From Bacillota bacterium (GTDB lineage: Bacteria; Bacillota; Clostridia; Christensenellales; Aristaeellaceae): a stretch of DNA of 6,233 bases. The notes below the pieces were generated by a model, which searched no databases, had not been told where the DNA came from, and saw nothing but the letters and a program-made list of their open reading frames with translations. Of the stretch, positions 1-5,565 are shown one piece after another. Position 1 is the stretch's first letter, and the number at the start of each line of letters is the position of its first letter. The stretch is from assembly GCA_023392755.1 (NCBI GenBank), contig JAEWNM010000185.1, positions 1 to 6,233 of the forward strand, given 5' to 3'. The position numbers were made by a program, and so were the translations under genes.

Positions 1-321
1 GAACCATTTCCCCCATGGTAGCGGGGCAATTTCAATCGTTCCAATCGCTTTGCCGTTTTCCTTGCCTATTACGCTCCACCTGATGAATGTACGGCGCTCA
101 TACTCCATTCGCCAGAGCCGTATCGCGTTTTTCATGACATCCATGGACGCACACCGGAATTCACCATTGCAGTTATCGTTGTTCATGTGGCTCAAAGTGA
201 CAGGGTCGCAATAACACGCTAATAAGTCCTCCGCGTCTTTTTCATGTACATGGCTGAAAATGAAATGCTCGGTTTCATACACCGGACATTCATCAAAAGG
301 GTTCACCTTTTTACTTTGCAT
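1..321 (-). CDS. GNAT-family N-acetyltransferase, N-terminal part (runs off left edge)
   Basis: This reading frame is open from an ATG at 319-321 to the window edge (107 codons, no stop). The start is supported by a strong Shine-Dalgarno (GGGGGGAGGA on the minus strand, about 6 nt before the ATG). The protein begins MQSKKVNPFDECPVYETEHF. The pattern of a first strand (HFIFSHV), a helix with EKDAEDLLACYCDP, an NNDNC segment, a helix rich in Arg/Glu, and then strands FIRWSVIG and KAIGTIEIAP matches the beta1-alpha1-alpha2-beta2-beta3 start of RimJ/RimL-like (Acetyltransf_3) GNAT enzymes. These enzymes transfer acetyl from acetyl-CoA to an amine. The acetyl-CoA-binding motif would lie in the missing C-terminal half, so neither substrate nor activity can be judged. 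It lies downstream of, and on the same strand as, a terminase remnant. It may be a host gene or a prophage passenger. Family call is by recalled pattern only. Confidence 0.7.
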   Translation of the reverse strand, partial: MQSKKVNPFDECPVYETEHFIFSHVHEKDAEDLLACYCDPVTLSHMNNDNCNGEFRCASMDVMKNAIRLWRMEYERRTFIRWSVIGKENGKAIGTIEIAPLPWGKWF

Positions 322-410
322 GCGAAATCCTCCCCCCAAATGCATAATCTGCGTCGAATAACCGTCCGGCAAATTCCTGTTTGTCGAGCAGAGAACCAAT
401 CAACAATGAC

Positions 411-439
411 ATATTAACAGGAAAACCTTGGTAGTTCAA
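411..439 (-). promoter_or_regulatory. Candidate sigma-A promoter for the GNAT gene
   Basis: On the minus strand TTGAAC (434-439) and TAATAT (411-416) are separated by exactly 17 bp. Each box matches 4 of 6 consensus bases. Transcription would begin about 80-85 nt before the acetyltransferase ATG at 321. It lies after the stop of the terminase remnant, so it would give the gene its own promoter. The boxes are only moderate matches and no operator is obvious. Confidence 0.35.
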
Positions 440-453
440 GAAAAAGAATTCCC

Positions 454-716
454 TTATACCATAATAACCCGCACATCACGAGTCTCGTACACAGAAAGCG
501 AATCGCGCCACCTAATGGCCCGATCCAGGGCCATGATCAGGGCCACGATACCGTCAATCTTCTCGGCGGATTTCTCCTTATCCGGCTTGATGTTCCCGAC
601 GGGGTCCACCCTGGCCATTACATTGGCGGCTATCCAGGCCAGTGCCGGGTGATCTCCGTGCCGAATCTGTTTGTCAATTACCAGGCGCTCCAATCATTTC
701 ATGGGTACCGACATGG
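454..716 (-). pseudogene. Phage terminase large subunit (TerL), C-terminal remnant
   Basis: The minus-strand frame ending at TAA 454-456 encodes LERLVIDKQIRHGDHPALAW, then a NVMARVDPVGNIKPDKEKS segment and IDGIVALIMALDRAIR. This is the characteristic end of the TerL nuclease domain of tailed phages, where ...GNIKPDKEKS-EKIDGIVALIMAL... is strongly conserved. TerL is the ATPase/nuclease that packages phage DNA into proheads. Only about 80-90 of the roughly 500-600 expected residues remain. An in-frame TGA (694-696) interrupts the homology: upstream of it the same frame reads MSVPMK, which fits the normal ...MS-PMKELERLV... sequence. Homology fades between about 716 and 732, where the oppositely oriented integrase remnant begins. 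An apparent TTG start at 691-693 is simply the codon after the stop and has no ribosome binding site. The portal gene expected downstream is absent, so this is debris from a deleted prophage. Confidence 0.75.
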
Positions 717-728
717 AGCCAAAAGGCC

Positions 729-1577
729 AAATACATCGGCCTGAACTAGCTGAGCGGCCTGGACAAGAAGAAGCTGAGCGCCATCACCCCGGCGCATTTC
801 CAAAAATGCATCAATGCCGCCGAACAGGCCGCGCGCTCAAAACGAACCTGTGGAAACATCCGTGCGCAGGCTTTCGCCTTCCACAAATCCTGCGTCTCAA
901 AGCGTTGCCTTTTGGATGGCCCCAGGCCGCTGACCATCCCCACGGATGCGCCGGTGGGAAAAAGGACCATCTTGCAGCCGGATACGGTGGACGTTCTCTT
1001 TTCGAATGATACCACACTCTGGTGCGGCCAGGTGAAGCCGGGCTTCTACATCCACGCCTATAGATTCCTATTCCTTGTGGTCCTGCGCCGTGGCGAGCTG
1101 TGTGGCATTAAGACGGAGGATATCAAGGATGGTGTGCTAGACCTGCATAGAGCATTCAATCGCCTTGGCAAAGAAACACAAGGCAAGAACAAGAATGCCC
1201 TCCGGCAGATCAAGCTGCCGTCCATGGCCATGCAGACGGTGGAGGAACAAAAGGCCATGCTCAAGCAAAGAGGAATCATCAGCCCCTGGCTGTTCCCCAA
1301 TGATCGCGGCTAACGGCTGGACACGAATGCTATTCTATACGCATGGAAGCGGTACGGCGCGTTGCACGGCATGACCCCCACCCTCCACGAAATCCGACAC
1401 TCGGCCATCAGCTTCCTCAAGGCAGACCTCCCGTTGGCCCTCATGAAGCCCGCCATCGGGCACAGCCTGACCATGGACACCCTGGCCACATACGGCCATG
1501 AAGTAGACGGAGACATGCAGCGGACAGCCGATATCATGGAGGAAGTGTACCAGCGCAGAATCCGAAAGGCCAAGTAA
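729..1577 (+). pseudogene. Tyrosine recombinase / phage integrase, N-truncated and interrupted by stop codons
   Basis: One frame carries integrase homology from about 729 to TAA 1575-1577, broken by TAG 747-749 and TAA 1311-1313. The order is a core-binding (SAM-like) segment with LSGLDKKKLSAITPAHFQK (750-806), a linker with TIPTDAPVGKRTILQP (927-974), then the catalytic domain. Catalytic residues of the tyrosine recombinase family are all visible: Arg I in LRRGEL (1086-1088), a beta-hairpin Lys in GKNKNALRQIKL (near 1185-1220), His-x-x-Arg in HEIRHS (1386-1397), His in GHS (1461-1463) and the nucleophile Tyr in ATYGHE (1491-1493). Both stops are explicable by one base change (TAA from GAA between NDRG and RLDTNA; TAG from CAG). 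The N-terminal arm-binding domain is missing and no ribosome-bound start is present. Such enzymes integrate and excise phage DNA at att sites. Intact short proteins from internal TTG codons are unlikely. Confidence 0.85.
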
Positions 1578-1578
1578 A

Positions 1579-1599
1579 AAATACCACACCAAATACCAC
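1579..1599 (+). repeat. Two 9-bp direct repeats AAATACCAC just after int (possible arm-type sites)
   Basis: AAATACCAC occurs at 1579-1587 and again at 1591-1599, a 12-bp period, starting 2 bases after the integrase stop. Short direct repeats beside int are typical of arm-type sites bound by the N-terminal domain of phage integrases. The function here is inferred from position and spacing only. Confidence 0.4.
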
Positions 1600-1612
1600 G
1601 TTTCATTTTTTG

Positions 1613-1632
1613 AATGAGCAAAAATGAGCAAC
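1613..1632 (+). repeat. Tandem 10-bp repeat AATGAGCAA(A/C), with a third related copy at 1702-1711
   Basis: AATGAGCAAA (1613-1622) is followed directly by AATGAGCAAC (1623-1632), and AATGAGCGAA recurs at 1702-1711 with one mismatch to the first unit. The function is unknown. The helical-turn period and position next to int suggest a protein-binding array, such as an accessory site of the old att region, but chance in A-rich DNA is possible. Confidence 0.4.
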
Positions 1633-1730
1633 GGAATAACGAATGCCAAATTCACAAGCGAAGAAAAACATGAGGAAATTCAAGGGGTTTTAGACTTGTG
1701 CAATGAGCGAAAACGCAATAGCAAATATAT

Positions 1731-1774
1731 AAAAACGGGAAAACAGGGGACGCCGTCCCCTAAGAACCCCTGTT
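1731..1774 (-). terminator. Possible second terminator for the reductase transcript
   Basis: Read on the minus strand, the AACAGGGG/CCCCTGTT stem (1742-1774) is followed by TTCCCGTTTTTATAT, a U-rich but interrupted tail. It lies about 120 nt after the reductase stop and could end read-through from that gene. The tail is imperfect, and the same bases can form a different hairpin. Confidence 0.3.
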
Positions 1775-1803
1775 CAAGGGATATATCCCTTGAACATCCC
1801 TGT
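1742..1803. repeat. Nested palindrome cluster
   Basis: Four inverted repeats overlap. AGGGGACG (1745-1752) and its complement (1754-1761) are separated by one base. AACAGGGG (1742-1749) pairs with CCCCTGTT (1767-1774). A perfect 26-bp palindrome occupies 1771-1796 (half-site TGTTCAAGGGATA). The outer ACAGGG (1743-1748) also pairs with CCCTGT (1798-1803). These folds share bases and so are partly mutually exclusive. The compact, symmetric layout resembles a small intergenic repetitive element (MITE/REP-like) or a composite transcription end. Without other copies in the window the class cannot be decided. Confidence 0.55.
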
Positions 1804-1824
1804 CTTATAATACTATATGGCAAA

Positions 1825-1873
1825 CCGCCCTTACCGCGGCTCACCTGCCGCGGTAGGGCGGCTATCTTTTTAT
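1825..1873 (+). terminator. Rho-independent terminator hairpin between convergent genes
   Basis: CCGCCC (1825-1830) and TACCGCGGC (1832-1840) pair with GCCGCGGTA (1847-1855) and GGGCGG (1856-1861). This gives a 15-bp GC-rich stem with one bulged T and a 6-base loop (TCACCT). On the plus strand it is followed by CTATCTTTTTAT, a good U-tract. On the minus strand the tail is only TTT, so it acts best for rightward transcripts (the integrase side). The stem may also slow leftward transcripts coming out of the reductase, whose stop is about 34 bases away. Confidence 0.75.
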
Positions 1874-1894
1874 CCAAAAGTGATACTGCTGTGG

Positions 1895-2875
1895 CTAGAT
1901 AGCCCCAACCACACGGTGCGGCACATAGGGCTCTTCCATAAACGCTACGTCTTCCGGTGTCAGCTTGACAGATATGGCCGGCACCAGGTTCTCCAGATGC
2001 GAAAGCTTCGTGGCGCCGATAACCGGTATCGTTACAGGTTCTTTTTGCATAAGCCAGGCAAGGGCGATCTGCGCCCGTGGAACGCCATATTTTTCCGAAA
2101 TGCTCACAAGCCGGTCAATCACCAGCCGGTCGGCCTCCTCGGTAGCGCCATACTTCATCTTGGCAACCTGATCCGTTTCAAGCCGCATGGTCGTTTCTGT
2201 GAAATCACGCGCCAGCCTTCCCGCCGCCAGCGGGCTGTAGGGCGTAAGGGCAATCTTCTCCGCCTTGCAAAGGGGAATCATCTCCCGCTCTTCCTCGCGG
2301 TAGATTAGGTTCAGGTGATTCTGCATGGAAACAAACCGCGTCCACCCATGCTTTTCGGCTGTATACAGCGCTTTTTGAAACTGCCAGGCGTACATGGCGG
2401 ACGCGCCGATATACCTTGCCTTCCCGGCTTTCACCACGTCATGCATGGCCTCCATGGTCTCCTCGATGGGGGTAAAGTAGTCCCAGCGGTGGATGATGTA
2501 CAGGTCCACGTAATCCGTTTGAAGGCGCTTGAGGCTTTTGTCAATCTCGCTCAGAACCGCCTTGCGGGACAGCCCTGCGCCATTTGGTGTGTCCCTCATC
2601 CGGGAAAAGAGCTTTGTCGCAATGACAACCTCATCCCGGTCCGCAAAATCCTTCAGGGCACGGCCGAGAATTTCCTCGCTTTTCCCCAATGAATAAATAT
2701 TGGCCGTATCAAAGAAATTGATACCCAGCTCAAGCGCCTTTTTAATGATGGGCCGGCTGCTTTCCTCATCCAGCACCCACTTATGCGTCCATCTTTCCAC
2801 ATCCCCAAAGCCCATGCAGCCAAGGCAAATCCGGGATACATCCAGTCCGGTGTTTCCAAGCTTCACGTACTCCAT
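1895..2875 (-). CDS. Aldo/keto reductase
   Basis: A 326-residue single-domain (beta/alpha)8 NAD(P)H-dependent aldo/keto reductase, a cytoplasmic enzyme that reduces aldehydes and ketones to alcohols. Length is usual for bacterial AKRs of the YajO/YhdN type. The catalytic tetrad is complete: Asp56 and Tyr61 in FFDTANIYSLGKSEEILG, Lys88 in VIATKLF, His129 in LYIIHRWD. The cofactor side shows TPYSPLAAGRLA (211-222) and the phosphate-binding VIGATKLSHLENL (285-297). The start is placed at ATG 2873-2875, because AGGAGG sits 9 nt ahead of it. A further in-frame ATG at 2891-2893 would add six residues (MRRNQT), but it has almost no Shine-Dalgarno and would place the good one inside the gene. A MerR-type promoter about 105 nt upstream suggests induction by reactive aldehydes, electrophiles or similar stress. 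It is monocistronic: an intergenic gap with a terminator separates it from pheT. The substrate cannot be inferred. Confidence 0.92.
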   Translation of the reverse strand: MEYVKLGNTGLDVSRICLGCMGFGDVERWTHKWVLDEESSRPIIKKALELGINFFDTANIYSLGKSEEILGRALKDFADRDEVVIATKLFSRMRDTPNGAGLSRKAVLSEIDKSLKRLQTDYVDLYIIHRWDYFTPIEETMEAMHDVVKAGKARYIGASAMYAWQFQKALYTAEKHGWTRFVSMQNHLNLIYREEEREMIPLCKAEKIALTPYSPLAAGRLARDFTETTMRLETDQVAKMKYGATEEADRLVIDRLVSISEKYGVPRAQIALAWLMQKEPVTIPVIGATKLSHLENLVPAISVKLTPEDVAFMEEPYVPHRVVGAI

Positions 2876-2884
2876 GGTTTGATT

Positions 2885-2890
2885 CCTCCT
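2885..2890 (-). promoter_or_regulatory. Shine-Dalgarno that sets the reductase start
   Basis: AGGAGG on the minus strand lies 9 nt before ATG 2873-2875 and 3' of the alternative ATG at 2891-2893. It therefore supports the shorter protein starting MEYVKLGNTG. Confidence 0.8.
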
Positions 2891-2979
2891 CATCCTTGTT
2901 TTTCATTGAACATAGATTGTCCTGAGGGGTGATGCCTGCGCAAAATCAATTTTCTCCGCCGCCAACTGCTCATGTACAT

Positions 2980-3010
2980 ACCATATCACCTGGAGTTTAC
3001 TCCAAGTCAA
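2980..3010 (-). promoter_or_regulatory. MerR-family-type promoter and operator upstream of the reductase
   Basis: On the minus strand TTGACT (3005-3010) and TATGGT (2980-2985) are 19 bp apart, two more than the optimum. The spacer is occupied by a dyad: ACTTGGAGT and ACTCCAGGT (2988-2996 and 2999-3007) around a 2-bp centre, with one mismatch. An over-long spacer filled by a central dyad is the hallmark of promoters that MerR-family activators untwist. AdhR/NmlR-like members of that family commonly control aldehyde-handling reductases. The regulator gene is not in this window. Transcription would begin roughly 95-100 nt upstream of the reductase ATG. Confidence 0.7.
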
Positions 3011-3071
3011 TAGCATCGCGGAAAATTTTTTACACGGGCAGCCCCCGCCCTTTTAGGCGCAGCCTTCTGCC

Positions 3072-3126
3072 CATCAAAAAGCAGAAAGCTGCTTCTCTCG
3101 GCCTTGACAAGCCGAAAAGAAGCAGC
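3072..3126 (-). terminator. Rho-independent terminator of pheST
   Basis: GCTGCTTCT plus TCGGC (3088-3096, 3098-3102) pair with GCCGA plus AGAAGCAGC (3111-3115, 3118-3126). The result is a 14-bp stem with a small internal loop and an 8-base loop. On the minus strand it is followed by TTTCTGCTTTTTGATGG. It starts about 22 nt after the pheT stop, so it ends the pheS-pheT transcript and insulates the reductase. Confidence 0.8.
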
Positions 3127-3147
3127 ATTTCCGTAAAGCGTCCCCTG

Positions 3148-5547
3148 CTACGCGCGTATCACAGCGCCGAATTCCTTCTCGCAGGCTTTGAGCACCTTTT
3201 CCATCGCCCCCGCGATTTCCGCCTCCGTCAGCGTATGGTCCGCCGCCCGGAAGCTTAATGAGAAGGCAACGGATTTTTTGTCCTCGCCAAGCTGTGCGCC
3301 GCGGTACACATCAAACATGCGGCAATCTTCCAGCAAAGCGCCGGCCGCCTTTTCCATGGCCGCCATCACGGGGCCGACAGGCTGGCCATCGGCCATCACC
3401 AGCGCCAAATCGCGGCTCACGGCGGGATAGCGGGGGAGGGCTTTCACATCGCCCATAGGCAAAGCCAGTGCCCGTACAAGGCTTAAATCAATCTCCGCGA
3501 TCAGCCCCCGCTCCGGCACATCGAAGGCTTCCCTGACGTCGGGGTGCACCTCGCCCAGCACCGCCAGCTTTTGCCCGTTGGCATAAAGCCCGGCGCAGCG
3601 GCCGGGATGGTGGTAGCTTTCCCCGCCGGGTATGATCTCGACCTTAATGCCAAGGCCCTTCAGCAGCGCCAATACGGCATCCCTGAGGGTGTAGAAATCC
3701 GCATTTCCGCCGTACAGCCCCATGCAAAGGGTGGGCGTCTCCGTGGGCAGCCCTTCCGAAGTGGGTCTGTTGGAGTTAAACAGCGCGGCAATTTCATACA
3801 GCCAGGCCTTTTGATTGCCGCGGTTCATGTTCAGGGCCAAGGTTTGCAGCATGCCGGGGGCGAGGCTGGGCCGCATGACACGCGTATCTTCCCCCAGGGG
3901 ATTTGTTAGCGTCAGCGGCTTATTCCGCCAGTCACCCTCACCAAGATTCAGTTTTTCTATCGCCTTCTGGCTGATGAAGGAGAAGTTCATGATCTCGGAA
4001 AAGCCCATTCCGTTCAGCTTCATGCCCAGGGCGTCACGGAAGCGCATGGCCTCGCTGCGCCCGCCGGGGGTAGCCTCGCCCCGCAGGCGCGTGGCGGGAA
4101 TAGCTTCATAGCCATAGATGCGGAGCACCTCTTCGGAAAGGTCGGCTTCCCCTTCCACATCCTGGCGGAAGGCGGGAACGATGGCTTCGATGACGTCGCC
4201 GTCCTCCAGAACTTTGACCTCAAAGTGCAGGCTCTTCAAAATATCCACCATGGCTTGCTTGGGAATATCCACACCGGTGCGCCTGGCAATCCTATTAAGA
4301 GAAGCGCGGACCACCTGCGGCATTTGGGGGCTCGGGTATACGTCGATGATGCCCGGCACCACATCTCCAGCATCCAATAGGCCGATCAATTGGCAGGCCC
4401 GCTGCATGGCTTCCAGTGCCGTATTTGGGCTGACGCCCTTTTCAAAGCGGCCGCTTGCCTCCGTGCGCATGCCCAGGCTTCTGGCGGCCAGGCGAGTACC
4501 GGTGCGGTCGAAGGCGGCGCACTCGAACATCAAGGATTTTGTGGCTTCTGTGATCTCGCTTTCCTCGCCGCCCATGATGCCGGCCACGCCGGTTGGGCCT
4601 TCCCCGTCGCAGATGAGCAATTCGATGCCGGTCATCGCTCTTTCCTTGCCATCCAGCGTTTTGATGGTTTCCCCGGCCGCCGCCTTGCGGACAATGATCT
4701 CGCCGCCCCGGACTTTGCCCAGATCAAAGGCGTGCATGGGATGCCCCGTCTCCAGCATGACGAAGTTGGTGATATCCACCACGTTGTTGATGGAGCGCAT
4801 GCCGGCGCCGTACAGGTACTTGCGCAGCCACAGGGGCGAAGGCCCGACGCGCACGTTTTTCACGACCCTGGCCACATACCGGGGGCAGAAAGCCGCATCC
4901 TCCACTGTCACCTTGACATAGTCATGAATGCTGCCGTCGGCTTCCTTCACTGTGATTTCCGGCTTTTTGAACTCCGTTTTCAGGGCCACCGCCGTCTCCC
5001 GGGCCACGCCCCAGGCGCACAGGCAGTCGGGCCGGTTGGCCAGAATCTCAAAATCGATCACCGTATCATCAAGGCCGAAGATAGTTTTCACGTCGGTGCC
5101 CAGGGGATACTCTTCCTGAAAAATCAGCAGCCCCGCGTCCCCCACGGAGGGGTACAGCTCCTGGGGCACGTTCAGCTCCGTGGCCGCACAGAGCATGCCC
5201 TCGCTCATCACGCCGCGCAGCTTGCCCTTTTTGATCTTCACGCCGCCGGGGAGCCGCGCCCCCTCCAGGGCCACGGGCACCAGTATGCCGGGCGCAACAT
5301 TGGGCGCGCCGCACACCACCTGCAAATGCACACCCTGCCCAGCGTCCACCTGGCACACGTGCAGATGGTCGCTGCCTTCCACCTTATCCACGGTGAGCAC
5401 ACGGCCCACCACCACTTTTTCGATATCCTCGCCCAAGGCTTCCACGCCCTCCACCGCAGTACCGGTCCAGCTCATGCGGTCCTGGTACGTTTTGGCGTCC
5501 ACGGGGATAGCCGCGTAGTCCTTGATCCATTGCATGGGAAGCTTCAT
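3148..5547 (-). CDS. pheT: Phenylalanine--tRNA ligase beta subunit
   Basis: Complete 799-residue PheT, the usual bacterial length (about 790-810). With PheS it forms the cytoplasmic alpha2beta2 enzyme that charges tRNA-Phe; the beta chain binds tRNA and edits mischarged Tyr-tRNA. Domains in order: N-terminal B1; an EMAP-like OB tRNA-binding domain around 42-150 (VVGRVLTVDKVEGSDHLHVC, then VVCGAPNV and KGKLRGVMSEGMLC); the B3/B4 editing domain around 215-375; the B5 domain around 405-480; the catalytically inactive class II-like core around 490-690; and the ferredoxin-fold anticodon-binding domain at 704-799 (LPRYPAVSRDLALV). Counterparts of the known Thermus editing residues appear to be kept: Thr260 (VVDITN), His272 (GHPMHAFD), Ala322 (GVAGIMGG), Glu342 (FECAAFD); this mapping is by counting, not alignment. 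The ATG at 5545-5547 has GAGGAGG 8 nt upstream and lies 18 nt after the pheS stop, so the two genes form an operon. Stop is TAG at 3148-3150. Confidence 0.98.
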   Translation of the reverse strand: MKLPMQWIKDYAAIPVDAKTYQDRMSWTGTAVEGVEALGEDIEKVVVGRVLTVDKVEGSDHLHVCQVDAGQGVHLQVVCGAPNVAPGILVPVALEGARLPGGVKIKKGKLRGVMSEGMLCAATELNVPQELYPSVGDAGLLIFQEEYPLGTDVKTIFGLDDTVIDFEILANRPDCLCAWGVARETAVALKTEFKKPEITVKEADGSIHDYVKVTVEDAAFCPRYVARVVKNVRVGPSPLWLRKYLYGAGMRSINNVVDITNFVMLETGHPMHAFDLGKVRGGEIIVRKAAAGETIKTLDGKERAMTGIELLICDGEGPTGVAGIMGGEESEITEATKSLMFECAAFDRTGTRLAARSLGMRTEASGRFEKGVSPNTALEAMQRACQLIGLLDAGDVVPGIIDVYPSPQMPQVVRASLNRIARRTGVDIPKQAMVDILKSLHFEVKVLEDGDVIEAIVPAFRQDVEGEADLSEEVLRIYGYEAIPATRLRGEATPGGRSEAMRFRDALGMKLNGMGFSEIMNFSFISQKAIEKLNLGEGDWRNKPLTLTNPLGEDTRVMRPSLAPGMLQTLALNMNRGNQKAWLYEIAALFNSNRPTSEGLPTETPTLCMGLYGGNADFYTLRDAVLALLKGLGIKVEIIPGGESYHHPGRCAGLYANGQKLAVLGEVHPDVREAFDVPERGLIAEIDLSLVRALALPMGDVKALPRYPAVSRDLALVMADGQPVGPVMAAMEKAAGALLEDCRMFDVYRGAQLGEDKKSVAFSLSFRAADHTLTEAEIAGAMEKVLKACEKEFGAVIRA

Positions 5548-5565
5548 ATCCTAACCCTCCTCGTC
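5548..5565 (-). promoter_or_regulatory. pheS-pheT intergenic ribosome binding site
   Basis: The 18-nt gap holds GAGGAGG on the minus strand, 8 nt ahead of the pheT ATG, and no promoter or terminator. This supports a single pheST transcript with independent ribosome loading on pheT. Confidence 0.75.

Larger units (their letters stand above)
1578..1894. other. Gene-free stretch between integrase remnant and reductase, rich in repeats
   Basis: These 317 bases lie between the convergent integrase remnant and aldo/keto reductase. They hold direct repeats, a palindrome cluster and a terminator, listed separately. A plus-strand open frame (1624-1902) runs through the palindromes and the terminator stem, has no ribosome binding site and no recognisable protein pattern, so I do not call it. 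The phage attachment site would be expected here, because int commonly lies next to attP, but its partner end is not in view. Confidence 0.6.

Noticed and set aside
671..1009. Plus-strand 112-codon frame
   Set aside because: The integrase homology is in a different frame over the same bases; this frame shows no recognisable family.
1790..1818. Possible plus-strand promoter (TTGAAC followed by TATAAT-like boxes)
   Set aside because: TTGAAC is part of the 26-bp palindrome. The best -10-like box is badly spaced, and the strong terminator follows at once with no gene to transcribe.
1624..1902. Plus-strand open frame of 92 codons
   Set aside because: It runs through the palindrome cluster and the terminator stem, has no ribosome binding site, and its translation shows no protein-like pattern.
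2893..2976. Short leader frame (MSSWRRRK...) between the MerR-type promoter and the reductase
   Set aside because: It has no Shine-Dalgarno and no attenuator-like structure, so it is most likely a chance frame in the 5' leader.
4118..4921. 267-codon open frame antisense to pheT
   Set aside because: It lies wholly within pheT, whose domains are intact. The Ser/Arg/Pro-rich translation is typical of the shadow frame of a GC-rich gene.
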